Made by a program: the position numbers and the translations under genes. 64,000 nt of DNA, from the NCBI RefSeq assembly GCF_000739555.1, contig NZ_BBJN01000008.1, positions 42,869 through 106,868 of the forward strand, read 5' to 3'. Positions 16,362 through 24,698 of the stretch are shown one piece after another; the stretch's first letter is position 1, and every line of letters begins with the position of its first letter. Source of the DNA: Halolamina rubra. Its GTDB lineage: Archaea; Halobacteriota; Halobacteria; Halobacteriales; Haloferacaceae. The notes beneath the pieces were generated by a model, which worked only from the letters and a program-made list of their open reading frames with translations, was not told where the DNA came from and did not search any database.

Positions 16362-16625
16362 CTACCCGCCGCTGACCGGCGGGAACAGCGCGAGTTCGTC
16401 GCCGTCCTCGACGCGCGCCGTCGCGTCGACGCTCTCGCCGTTCTTGAGCAGGTTCACGTCGCCCCGGAGCTCGCCGTCCTCGTCCAGCGCCCGGTCGCGG
16501 AGCGCCGGCTTCGCGGCCAGTAGCGCCTCGAGCGCGTCGCCGACACTCGCGTCGTCGTCGACGTCGACCGCGACGGTGCGGTCGCCGGCGGCCTCGGCGA
16601 GATCGGCGAAGAGCTTCCACTGCAT
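16362..16625 (-). CDS. samp1: Ubiquitin-like small archaeal modifier protein SAMP1 / MoaD family
   Basis: An 87-residue beta-grasp protein, the length of Haloferax SAMP1. It opens MQWKLFADLAEAAG and ends in LALFPPVSGG; the terminal Gly-Gly is the site that the E1-like enzyme UbaA adenylates. SAMP1 is conjugated to lysines of target proteins (sampylation) and also donates sulfur in molybdopterin synthesis as a MoaD. Start ATG 16625 fits exactly. A Nudix gene lies 46 bases upstream on the same strand. Confidence 0.95.
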   Translation of the reverse strand: MQWKLFADLAEAAGDRTVAVDVDDDASVGDALEALLAAKPALRDRALDEDGELRGDVNLLKNGESVDATARVEDGDELALFPPVSGG

Positions 16626-16671
16626 ACCCGCGGGTCGGCGGCGGGCGGAAAAGAGGGTTGCGGGTCGACCG

Positions 16672-17082
16672 CTACAGCGTGGATACTGAACGCTCCTTCG
16701 CGCGTTCAACGCCGCGGGCCTGCGGGTCGCTGAGCCGTCGCCGCGCCACGCCGGGGGTTGTCCACTCCGCTGTCGTGTGCTCAGCACTGAGGGTGACGTC
16801 CCGGTCCGTCGTGGCACAGCAGTAGTACACGCCGAACCGGTTCCGGCCGGCGTCGTTGCGCCATGCGACCGTGTGGACCGGCTCGTCGACCGCGACGTCG
16901 AGGCCAGTCTCCTCGTCGATCTCGCGTCGAAGTCCGGGCACGGGGTCCTCGCCGGGTTCGAGTCGACCCCCAGGGAGTTCCCACCCGCTGTCGCTCGCTC
17001 GGCGGACGAGGAGGAGCTCGTCATCAGGGTTGAGGATGACCCCACGAAGGCTAATGGTGGCGCGGAGGGGCGTGTTGGTCAT
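16672..17082 (-). CDS. Nudix hydrolase
   Basis: A 136-residue protein with a complete Nudix box starting at ~residue 38: GGRLEPGEDPVPG-LRREIDEETG, with the REIDEE metal-binding glutamates. The N-terminal strand (LRGVILNPDDELLLVRRA) and ELPGGRLEPGE loop fit an NTP or nucleotide-sugar pyrophosphohydrolase; the substrate is open. It is the last gene before the AT-richer island, and its upstream region is the start of the composition change. Confidence 0.93.
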   Translation of the reverse strand: MTNTPLRATISLRGVILNPDDELLLVRRASDSGWELPGGRLEPGEDPVPGLRREIDEETGLDVAVDEPVHTVAWRNDAGRNRFGVYYCCATTDRDVTLSAEHTTAEWTTPGVARRRLSDPQARGVERAKERSVSTL

Positions 17083-17200
17083 GGGTCGACTGACGTAACG
17101 GTTCAGAGTTCATTCCTTTTACAGTTACTGCTGTGGTTTGCTCCCGATCTTGTTGGCCAACTCGTCAGCGTCGAGTCGGGGTTGCATTGTCACTTCCACG

Positions 17201-17395
17201 GTGCTGGCTGCTGTTGATACCGCGATTGAAGAATTGGTGGAGATGAACGAAGGCTTGGAAACACAACATGAGTACCTCTACGAAGCGTCAGAGGCAAAGA
17301 AGAAGGAGCGACCGCAGCTTGAGGATCGTGCCACCGAACTGGGAGAGTTGATCGCTACTAATCGTCGTTCATTACTTGATCGCTTGATTGGATAG
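17201..17395 (+). CDS. Small coiled-coil protein or gene remnant, function unknown
   Basis: From GTG at 17201 the frame gives 64 residues (opening LAAVDTAIEELVEMNEG, ending NRRSLLDRLIG). It is predicted helical with many charged residues and no cysteines. A longer start at 17138 is also open. Base composition is lower in G+C than the genes to its left. It may be an intact small gene or the surviving end of a larger one; nothing nearby explains it. Confidence 0.35.
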   Translation: MLAAVDTAIEELVEMNEGLETQHEYLYEASEAKKKERPQLEDRATELGELIATNRRSLLDRLIG

Positions 17396-17752
17396 TGGTT
17401 TCGCGAGAAGTATTAACCAACAATTGCCGTCAATAGGTTACATTGTTGGTTAAATTTCGCGCCGGTATTGACGACTTCACTTCGTTCCCGCCTTCTCCCA
17501 GTTACACTTGGAACAACAATTGGTTTCAGTCAAATCTGCTAAGAAATATATTACTGTTGCAAGTGAATCTAATGAGTTACTTGCAGCCGATGGTACGCTG
17601 TGGTAGGTCTTGATCTGCTGATAGAGGTGAGACGCTCACTATCCGGTCCTATTAACGAAAAGCATTGGGGAGTCGTCGGTTGAGCAGAAAGCAGATCTCT
17701 GCACCGTAATGTGAGGGTTTGATCTCTAGATAAACAAGTCATTTTGGATACT
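17396..17752. other. AT-rich, gene-free left boundary of the glycan island
   Basis: 357 bases without a supported gene, with long A/T tracts unlike the flanking chromosome (for example around 17535-17575). It contains the perfect inverted repeat at 17413-17453, described separately. No tRNA or recognisable direct repeat for integration was found here. Confidence 0.5.
17413..17453. repeat. Perfect 12-base inverted repeat with 17-base spacer
   Basis: TTAACCAACAAT at 17413-17424 is repeated in inverted orientation as ATTGTTGGTTAA at 17442-17453. A related word, AACAACAATTGGTT, recurs about 60 bases downstream. It could be a protein-binding site, a transcript hairpin ending the small upstream gene, or a remnant of a mobile-element end. 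Confidence 0.6.
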
Positions 17753-18682
17753 TCACCTATCCTGGTAATACTCAACCGTTCTTTCCAGCGCCTCCTCAAA
17801 CGTGTACTCTGGTTCCCAATCGAGCGATTCGATCTTCTCAGTGTCAAGAGCGTACCGCTGATCGTGACCAGCTCGATCGTCGACGAATTCGATGAGGTCG
17901 TCATCAGCGCCGATCGCGTCGAGAATCGCCCGAGTGACTTCCAGGTTCGTTTTCTCTGTGTCACCGCCGATGTTGTAGATTTCCCCGGCATCCCCATCGC
18001 GGAGAACTAGGTCAAGTGCACGGCAGTTGTCTTCGACGTATATCCATTCTCGAACGTTTGAGCCGTCCCCGTAGACGGGGAGTGTCTCTCCGGCAGCAGC
18101 GTTTTGGATGAATTTGGGTATGAGTTTCTCCGGATGTTGGCGGGGGCCGAAGTTGTTACACGTTCGCGTGATGACGACGGGGAGATCGTGAGTCGTCTGG
18201 TAGCTCTGTGCGAGAAGGTCTGCGCCCGCTTTCGTGGCAGCGTAGGGGTTACGTGGGTTCAGCGGATCGCTCTCCGAGAACGTGCCGTCGAGAATCTGCC
18301 CGTAAACTTCGTCGGTCGAGATCTGGAGGAACCGATCGATCCCGGCGTCTTTCGCGGCGTCGAGAAGGGTCTGGGTCCCCTCAACGTTGGTCGTGACGAA
18401 CGGTTTCGCCCCCTCGATAGATCGATCAACGTGCGACTCGGCCGCGAAGTTGACGACCGCATCGACGTCGCCGATTAGCTCCGTCACGATTTCGCGGTTC
18501 CGGATGTCGCCCTCAACGAATTCGTGTCGGGGGTGATCCAGAACACCTTCGAGGTTCTCTTTTGAGCCCGCGTAGGTCAGTGCGTCGAGAGTGACGACTT
18601 CGTCCTCGTCGTGTTCGTCGAGGACGTAGTGGACGAAGTTCGAACCGATGAACCCAGCGCCACCAGTGACGAGAATACGCAT
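17753..18682 (-). CDS. rfbB: dTDP-glucose 4,6-dehydratase
   Basis: A 309-residue extended short-chain dehydrogenase (RmlB; the counterpart of Agl12 of Haloferax volcanii). The NAD motif GGAGFIGSN is at 7-15, the dehydratase-specific Thr-Asp-Glu triad lies in QISTDEVYG, and the catalytic Tyr/Lys lie in NPYAATKAG. It makes dTDP-4-keto-6-deoxyglucose, the second step to dTDP-rhamnose. It is transcribed divergently from rfbD through a 54-base intergenic region. Confidence 0.96.
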   Translation of the reverse strand: MRILVTGGAGFIGSNFVHYVLDEHDEDEVVTLDALTYAGSKENLEGVLDHPRHEFVEGDIRNREIVTELIGDVDAVVNFAAESHVDRSIEGAKPFVTTNVEGTQTLLDAAKDAGIDRFLQISTDEVYGQILDGTFSESDPLNPRNPYAATKAGADLLAQSYQTTHDLPVVITRTCNNFGPRQHPEKLIPKFIQNAAAGETLPVYGDGSNVREWIYVEDNCRALDLVLRDGDAGEIYNIGGDTEKTNLEVTRAILDAIGADDDLIEFVDDRAGHDQRYALDTEKIESLDWEPEYTFEEALERTVEYYQDR

Positions 18683-18706
18683 ACGGTAGCGTTGATAGAC
18701 GGCACC

Positions 18707-18715
18707 TATTTACTT
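18707..18715. promoter_or_regulatory. Shared TATA-like element between divergent rfbB and rfbD
   Basis: TATTTACTT is the only A/T-rich word in the 54-base gap. It lies 22-30 bases before the rfbD ATG and 25-33 bases before the rfbB ATG on the other strand, so it can serve leaderless transcripts in both directions. Confidence 0.45.
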
Positions 18716-18736
18716 TCCTGTCGGAACGTTCCCGGT

Positions 18737-19627
18737 ATGCGGGTACTCGTCGTTGGCGCGAACGGGCTACTCGGCAGCAACGTCGTTCACACAGGTCTCC
18801 GTCGAGAGTGGGACGTGTGTGGGACGTTTCATTCCTCGAAACCGTCGTTCGAGATCCCCCTCACACAGTTCTCATTGGAGGATACCGACGATTTCGGCGA
18901 TATACTCACTGACTACGAGCCCGATCTCGTCGTCAACTGTGCTGCGATGACCGACGTCGACGCGTGTGAACACCATCCTGCGAAAGCACAGCTGGTAAAC
19001 GGGGAAGCACCAGGGGAACTCGCCGCCCACTGTGAAGCAGAAGACGTGGGGTTGGTTCACGTCTCCACTGATTACGTCTTCGACGGAACGACGCGCAGCC
19101 CGTACGCCGAGTCTGCAGATACGAATCCAGTACAGGTATACGGAGAGACGAAGCTGACCGGAGAACGAACCGTCGTCGACGCCGATTCGTCAGCGTTGAT
19201 CCCGCGCCTCTCTTTCGTCTGGGGGATCCACAGGGGGACTGACGATCTCGAGGGGTTCCCTGCGTGGGCCCTTGATCAACTTCGATCGGGCGAAACGATC
19301 CCGCTGTTCACGGATCAATGGGTCACACCGACGCGAGCGGGGCAGGCCGCCGAGACCATTCTCGATCTCGTCGAAGCAGATGCAAGCGGCCGGTACCACG
19401 TCGCGTGCACCTCCTGTGTCACCCCCTACGAGTTCGGGGAGCGGCTCGCAAAACGGAGCCAGGCCTCCGAGAGTTTACTCTCCAAAGGATCGATGGACGA
19501 TGTCGACCGTGACGCAGCTCGACCGAAGTATAGCTGTCTCGATGTTACCAGGGTGGGGGACGAACTCGGACGCTCTCAACCCACGTTGTCGGAGGACATC
19601 GACGCGGTCTGGAACGCCGTCGACTAG
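18737..19627 (+). CDS. rfbD: dTDP-4-dehydrorhamnose reductase
   Basis: A 296-residue RmlD (counterpart of Haloferax Agl14). It has the Rossmann motif GANGLLGSN at 7-15, NCAAMTDVDACE, the conserved VSTDYVFDG block with the active-site Thr, and YGETKLTGE with the catalytic Tyr-x3-Lys. It reduces the 4-keto group to give dTDP-L-rhamnose. ATG 18737 begins the nucleotide-binding strand directly. Its TAG stop shares the palindrome CTAG with the stop of the convergent zinc-ribbon gene. Confidence 0.95.
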   Translation: MRVLVVGANGLLGSNVVHTGLRREWDVCGTFHSSKPSFEIPLTQFSLEDTDDFGDILTDYEPDLVVNCAAMTDVDACEHHPAKAQLVNGEAPGELAAHCEAEDVGLVHVSTDYVFDGTTRSPYAESADTNPVQVYGETKLTGERTVVDADSSALIPRLSFVWGIHRGTDDLEGFPAWALDQLRSGETIPLFTDQWVTPTRAGQAAETILDLVEADASGRYHVACTSCVTPYEFGERLAKRSQASESLLSKGSMDDVDRDAARPKYSCLDVTRVGDELGRSQPTLSEDIDAVWNAVD

Positions 19628-19803
19628 ATCTGGTACTGATCCCTGTGTTCGAGGAAGTGTTCACGCGCTTCCTCGGGGAGGTCCTCGAAGCGCAGGACCT
19701 CCTGACAGTCGAGCCCCGGACACTTCATCACGCGGTTGTCTTCGAGTTCGTTCGCCGCGACGACGGTCCCACAGGCCGGGCAGCTGTGTGTGATGATCCG
19801 CAT
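19624..19803 (-). CDS. Small zinc-ribbon protein inside the rhamnose gene cluster
   Basis: 59 residues, opening MRIITHSCPACGTVV. Cys8-x2-Cys11 and Cys28-x4-Cys33 form a zinc-ribbon-like site, followed by a helix rich in Glu (FEDLPEEAREHFLEHRDQYQI). The start lies two bases after the restored stop of rmlA, which makes it the last gene of the rmlC-rmlA-zinc-ribbon unit. The function is unknown; its place suggests a small regulator or assembly partner. The frameshift in rmlA makes the rmlA frame run through this gene in the sequence as given. Confidence 0.8.
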   Translation of the reverse strand: MRIITHSCPACGTVVAANELEDNRVMKCPGLDCQEVLRFEDLPEEAREHFLEHRDQYQI

Positions 19804-19805
19804 GG

Positions 19806-20878
19806 TTACAGTTTGAGTTGTGAGTTCTCGCCGACGACGAGTCGGCGGCCTCCGGGAGGAGTTCGTCAGCGCTCTCGACGTCCGCGTTCCGACCGAGCAG
19901 GCTATCGACGATACGGCCGGACGCGGTGAGCGTCGAATCACCGATGACGACGCTGTTCTCGACGTGGATATCTTCTAACGTGGAGTTCGCGCCGATCGAG
20001 GAATACGGGCCAATGTACGTTCCGCTTCCGACGGTGACGTTCTCGGCGATCGACACGGGGCCCCGGACGACGGCACCGTTCTCAATGGTTGCCGATTCTG
20101 CGAGCTCGATTCGTCCGTCTGTCTCGGCTCCCTGCTCGACGACACCAGCGGTGTGTAGTTCCTTGTCTTCGAGGACGAGCCGGTTCGCCTCGAGAATGTC
20201 CTCAGGCTTTCCGGTGTCCTTCCACCACCCTGTAACGATTTGCGAGTCAATCTCGTAGCCGTCATCAAGGAGCGACTGAATCGCGTCGGTGATCTCGAGT
20301 TCGCCCCGCCACGACGGCTCGAGCTCGTCGATGGCCTCGAACACCGCCGGGGAGAAGACGTACATCCCGATCAGTGCGAGGTTCGTTGGCGGATCGTCGG
20401 GTTTCTCGACGAGTCGGGTCACGTTCCCAGACTCGTCGACGTCGGCGATCCCGAACGCCTGCGGTTCGTCGACTTCCTGAAGCGCGATTCCCGCCCCGTA
20501 ATCACCACTCTCGAAGCTCTCGACGAGATCTGTGATCCCCGACTTGAGGATGTTGTCGCCGAGGTACATCACGAAGTCGTCGTCGCCGACGAAGTCCCGC
20601 GCGCACCCGGCAGCGTGTGCGAGTCCGAGCGGCTCTCCCTGAACGATGTACGTGATGTCGACCCCGTACTCGGACCCGTCGCCGAGGAGCTCCTGAATCT
20701 CGTCACGTCCTTTGTGTCCGAGGACGACGCCGATCTCGGTGATGCCCGCCTCCTTGAGGTCCTCGACGGCGTACTCGAGGACGGGCTTATTCGCGACGGG
20801 AACGAGCTGCTTCGGTCCAGTGTGCGTGATCGGACGGAGCCGGGATCCAGTTCCACCTGAGAGGAGGACGCCCTTCAT
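19806..20878 (-). CDS. rfbA: Glucose-1-phosphate thymidylyltransferase (long form), frameshifted near its end
   Basis: RmlA (Haloferax Agl11 counterpart) charges glucose-1-phosphate with dTTP. The N-terminal GGTGSRLRPITHTGPKQLVP (residues 8-27) is the nucleotide-binding signature. The second half has left-handed beta-helix hexapeptides (VSIAENVTVGSGTYIGPYSSIG). Up to ~19850 the frame is normal. Then the expected ending GRRLVVGENSQLKL-stop (stop at 19806-19808) appears in another frame. One extra G/C at 19848-19852 restores it and gives exactly 357 residues. Without it the frame runs on to 19661 (405 residues) across the zinc-ribbon gene. It follows rfbC by 2 bases. Confidence 0.92.
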
Positions 20879-20880
20879 TA

Positions 20881-21342
20881 TCAGTAGGGTTGCTCGTCCC
20901 AGCCCATGGGTATTTCGTCCGTGTCCGGGGGGAGGCGTTCCTCGTCGGGGTCCTCGTAGTCGTAGAGGTTCGTCGGGAAGTTGAGCAATATCGCCTGCTC
21001 GTTCCCGATGACTTTGAACCCGTGCCAGCACTCGCCGGGGATGCGGATCGCCTGTTGGTTGTGTTCGCCGATGACGAACTCGTTCACTTCACCCTGCGTC
21101 GGGGAATCGTTGCGGTCATCGTAGATACCGACCTTGATGCGCCCTTGGGGGCAGATGAAGTGGTCGACCTGCCCGCGCGTGTGGCGGTGCCACGCCCGAA
21201 CAACGCCGGGATAACTTAGCGAGTAGTACGACATCGCGGGTTCCGGGTCGTACTCGTCCCAGTCCTCCCGGAACACCTCCACCAGGTGCCCGCGCTCGTC
21301 AGCGTTCACCTGGAGATCCCGAACTTCGACACCGTTAATCAT
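20881..21342 (-). CDS. rfbC: dTDP-4-dehydrorhamnose 3,5-epimerase
   Basis: A 153-residue cupin-like RmlC (Haloferax Agl13 counterpart). Start ATG 21342 gives MINGVEVRDLQVNADERG. The active-site blocks are RAWHRHTRGQVDHFICPQGRIKVG (His and Asp of the catalytic dyad) and IPGECWHGFKVIG. The epimerase is the short archaeal type, and the acidic C-terminal tail (PDEERLPPDTDE) is characteristic. First gene of the minus-strand rfbC-rfbA-zinc-ribbon unit. Confidence 0.95.
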   Translation of the reverse strand: MINGVEVRDLQVNADERGHLVEVFREDWDEYDPEPAMSYYSLSYPGVVRAWHRHTRGQVDHFICPQGRIKVGIYDDRNDSPTQGEVNEFVIGEHNQQAIRIPGECWHGFKVIGNEQAILLNFPTNLYDYEDPDEERLPPDTDEIPMGWDEQPY

Positions 21343-21469
21343 AGATATACTAGACTGTGCCGGAGTTGAAATATGAAGATACTGATTCGAGCAGCCTCCC
21401 GCATAGCTGTATCTGGAGAGCATCTAGGTTACTTTGTCGGTGGTACACCTTCGGTGCATTTTAGCTGGG

Positions 21470-21476
21470 TTTATGG
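21470..21476 (+). promoter_or_regulatory. TATA-like box of the phosphodiesterase-flippase unit
   Basis: TTTATGG lies 26-32 bases before the ATG at 21502 in a 159-base divergent intergenic region. It is the best-placed A/T-rich element on this strand. Confidence 0.4.
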
Positions 21477-21501
21477 CTCCAGATAATACTACAACTGGTA
21501 G

Positions 21502-23141
21502 ATGGATACTATCGTTATCGGCATCGACGGCGGCGAATGGAACGTCGTTGATCCGCTCCTGAAGGAAGGGCATCTCCCAAATCTCTCCCAGCTCGTTCAG
21601 ACCGGGGTTCGAGGCGAGTTGGCCTCAACCACCCCTCCTGTTTCTCCACCAGCCTGGAACTCCATACAGACTGGGATGAATCCGGGCAAACACGGCATCT
21701 ATGACTTCAGCAGCTTTGATGAGCGATATCAACGTCGATCGGTCAGCTCTTCCGACCGGCAGGCCACACCTTTCTGGCGCGTAATGAACGACAGCGAGGT
21801 TACCACTGGCCTGTTCAAACTCCCGTTTACGTATCCACCCGATGAAGTGGATGGCTTCTTTGTCACTGGGTTTCCTACTCCGGACAGCGTCTCCGACTAT
21901 GCAAATCCGATGTCCGTCCATGATATAGTAGGTGAACCAGAACAGCTCTTCGAGAGCTACGAGAAACGTGATGAAGGTAACTACGTCGGGTTCAAGCAGA
22001 ATCTGCTTGACGTTGCCGACCGGCAGACGGACCTCCTGCTGGACGTACTTGATCAGCGAGACCCGGAGTTTCTGCTGACTGTCTTCGACGGGGCGGATCG
22101 CCTCCAGCACTTCTTCTGGAAGTATGTCGACGAGTCCCATCCGCGCTTCAAGCCACATCCTGAGCTTTCGTCTGCGTTCCAGGAGTACTACGAAGTGATC
22201 GACGACGGTATCGGCCGCTTGCTCGACCATATCGACGGAGAGCCAAACGTGCTCATTATCTCTGATCACGGATTCGAGAAACTCAGTTACGATGTCTACG
22301 TCGACGAATGGCTTGAGGAAGCGGGCTTTCTCACACGCGAAGCCCCAGGGTCGGCTCTCAGTACTCTAAACAGATCGGTCGGAGACATTATCAAGCAAGC
22401 CTGGGGTGTCGTCAAGAGTATCGGTTTGGACTCGCAAGTTGAAGCGATTCTTCCCGAAGACGTGTTTGAAAGCGGGCGAGAAATGGTAGTACAGAGCCAT
22501 AGTCACCAGCTTACCGATTGGGAGCAAACCAGCGCGTTCTTCTCAACACTCTCGGGACAGTCGATATTCGTCAACCTCGAGGAGAGCTTTGCAGAAGGAA
22601 CAGTATCAGAGTCGGAATATGAGGACGTAATCGCGTCACTTCGGGAGGGGTCCTCAAGTTAACACACCCCGAAACGGATAGGGAACTCGTCGAAGCGGTC
22701 TACCGGACCGATGAAATTTATAATGGCTGGACGCTTGATCGGGCACCCGACCTCGTCATCGAGACTACCTCTGGCTACACGATGAAGGGTGGTTTCTCTG
22801 AGTCGCTCGTGCAACCATCGAGCCAACACGGAATCGACCGCTCCGGTGATCACCGCAAGGAAGGTATGCTCATTGCATGCGGTCCAGATTTTCGGGAAGG
22901 ACGCGTCGAGGGATCCTCTGTTCTCGATATTACGCCAACCCTCCTTTACCTCCACAACTGTCCTATCCCTGAGTCGGTTGACGGAGAGGTGCTGACCTCT
23001 CTATTCACTGAGGGAGCAACTTCGTCGCGATCCATAGAGAAAACAGACGCTTACGGACCCGTTGAAGTTGGGTCGGAGCATTGGAGCGCAGATGAAGAAC
23101 AGGAACTTGAAGACCGCCTCAGCGACATGGGTTACCTCTAG
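21502..23141 (+). CDS. Alkaline phosphatase superfamily phosphodiesterase, frameshifted
   Basis: The protein resembles type I phosphodiesterase/nucleotide pyrophosphatase enzymes. Visible sites are the metal Asp9 in IGIDGGEW, the probable nucleophile Ser48 in PPVSPPAW, Asp199 and His203 in GADRLQHFF, and Asp255-His256 in SDHGF. As given, the first frame ends at 22662 after LREGSSS. The next frame from ~22650 continues the protein (VLKLTHPETDRELVEAVYR) and holds the last metal histidine in SGDHRKEGMLIACGP. One extra G in the run at 22647-22650 joins them into 546 residues ending LSDMGYL. No signal peptide. The flippase starts 3 bases after the stop, so the pair is an operon. Confidence 0.85.
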
Positions 23142-23144
23142 CAA

Positions 23145-24665
23145 ATGAGCGGCGACGGGATAACCGAGATTGCGAAGCAGGGAGGAATCACATTTTTCGG
23201 CACTTTTCTCGGCCGGATTCTCGGATTCGGATTCATCGCTGTCGTCACCCGGCTGATCGTTCCCGATGTCTACGGGAGCTTCACCCTTGCCCTTTCAATC
23301 GTGATGTTCTGCCAGGGTCTGGCGGACCTCAACCTCCACCGGGCGCTGGACTACTTCATCCCGCAATATCTTCAGGATGGAGAAACGGAGTACGCGAGTG
23401 GTACATTGGTCTTCATCTTCTTCACGACACTTTTGACAACCAGCTTTGCGGCGGTACTGGTGGTGGTCGCTGCCCCCTCGCTGTCCGCAGTGTTCGGTGA
23501 TCCGGCTTTGGCTACCATACTTCCTACACTCGCACTCGTAATTCCCCTCTCGGCGGTGTCCTCACTTCTGCAGTCGTCGTTTACCGCAATGAAGACCCTC
23601 AAGTACCGAGTCTACATCAAAGATCTGGCCTTTCCTCTCGTAAAGCTAGTGGGACTAATCGTGTTCGTGTTTCTCGGACTACATATGTTTGCACTCGTCT
23701 TCAGCCAGCTACTTGGATTGGCTGTCGCCGTCGGTGTGGGGGGGATTTTCTTGCTCCAGCGCGCCGACTGGCTCGAACCAAACCTCAGTCAATCCGCTTC
23801 CCCGCGGCGAATTATCTCATACTCACTACCCTTGTTGTTCGCGGGTGTTGTTTATTCAATTGTTGGACGGATCGACTACTTTGTCATCGGCTATTTTAGA
23901 AAGTCGTCTGATGTTGCATACTACCAAGTCGCGTATACCCTTGCGATAAATGTGCTTATCGTCCTAAATTCTCTAACGCCGATATTCAAACCGACCGTTG
24001 TTGAGGCACAAGAGGAAACAGAGCTCCTGGCGAAGCGATACAAGCTGGTGACTCGCTGGATAACATTGTTTACCCTTCCGATCGTCGCCACGATCGTCGT
24101 CGCCCCTGATACGTACCTCACAGTGTTCTTCACGGAGAGGTATTCGGTTGCAAGTACAGCACTTGTTGCTCTCAGTATCGGTTATCTGTTCAACTCCTCG
24201 TTCGGCCCAGAAGGGATGATGCTTGAGGGGCTTGGCTATACAAGACTGACGTTCCTCAACACACTGGTACTGGTCGGGGTGAACGCCGCACTCGACATAT
24301 TGCTTGTCCCACGCTTTGGGATTGTCGGCGCCGGTATCGCGACCGGGACGGCTCTGACGCTCGCTGGGGTGGCCGGCATCGTCGAAGTGTATTATTTTCG
24401 CGGAATCCATCCATATTCGGTGGCCTGGCTCAAGCTATGGCTTGGAATCATTCCCGCAGCAATTGCTGGGATTCTTGTCCCTATTTCCGACGCTCCTCTC
24501 GTTCTTGTGGCGGTGGCTCTCCCGATCGTCATCGGAATCAGTTACCTCTGTGTTCTCCTACTGATCCGTGCGTTTACTGAGAAGGACCGACAGATTGCCG
24601 GCCAAGTCGATGCAAAGTTAGGCTACCCGTTGGTCGAACGAATTATTGCCCGAGGGGTTCGGTAG
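23145..24665 (+). CDS. Oligosaccharide flippase (Wzx / Agl15-type, MOP superfamily)
   Basis: 506 residues with about 14 hydrophobic segments. The conserved N-terminal start of polysaccharide exporters is present (EIAKQGGITFFGTFLGRILGFGFIAVVTRLIVPDVYG), together with YCFIGYFRKSSDVAYY-like loop ~residue 245 and the mid-protein GPEGMMLEGLGYTRLTFLNT block. It probably turns lipid-linked glycans across the membrane to the AglB side. It is directly coupled to the upstream phosphodiesterase, which may act on the same lipid-linked substrate. The G+C content is lower than in the housekeeping genes. Confidence 0.92.
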   Translation: MSGDGITEIAKQGGITFFGTFLGRILGFGFIAVVTRLIVPDVYGSFTLALSIVMFCQGLADLNLHRALDYFIPQYLQDGETEYASGTLVFIFFTTLLTTSFAAVLVVVAAPSLSAVFGDPALATILPTLALVIPLSAVSSLLQSSFTAMKTLKYRVYIKDLAFPLVKLVGLIVFVFLGLHMFALVFSQLLGLAVAVGVGGIFLLQRADWLEPNLSQSASPRRIISYSLPLLFAGVVYSIVGRIDYFVIGYFRKSSDVAYYQVAYTLAINVLIVLNSLTPIFKPTVVEAQEETELLAKRYKLVTRWITLFTLPIVATIVVAPDTYLTVFFTERYSVASTALVALSIGYLFNSSFGPEGMMLEGLGYTRLTFLNTLVLVGVNAALDILLVPRFGIVGAGIATGTALTLAGVAGIVEVYYFRGIHPYSVAWLKLWLGIIPAAIAGILVPISDAPLVLVAVALPIVIGISYLCVLLLIRAFTEKDRQIAGQVDAKLGYPLVERIIARGVR

Positions 24666-24698
24666 GCTAAGAAGTTGTGAACGTTTTGACCTGGCGTG

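Noticed and set aside
17396..17752. tRNA-linked integration site at the island's left edge
   Set aside because: No tRNA gene or tRNA 3'-end direct repeat could be found in or beside this gap.
22645..22652. Programmed -1 frameshift in the phosphodiesterase
   Set aside because: No slippery heptamer or downstream pseudoknot is obvious, and three other genes show the same one-base loss; a sequencing indel is simpler.
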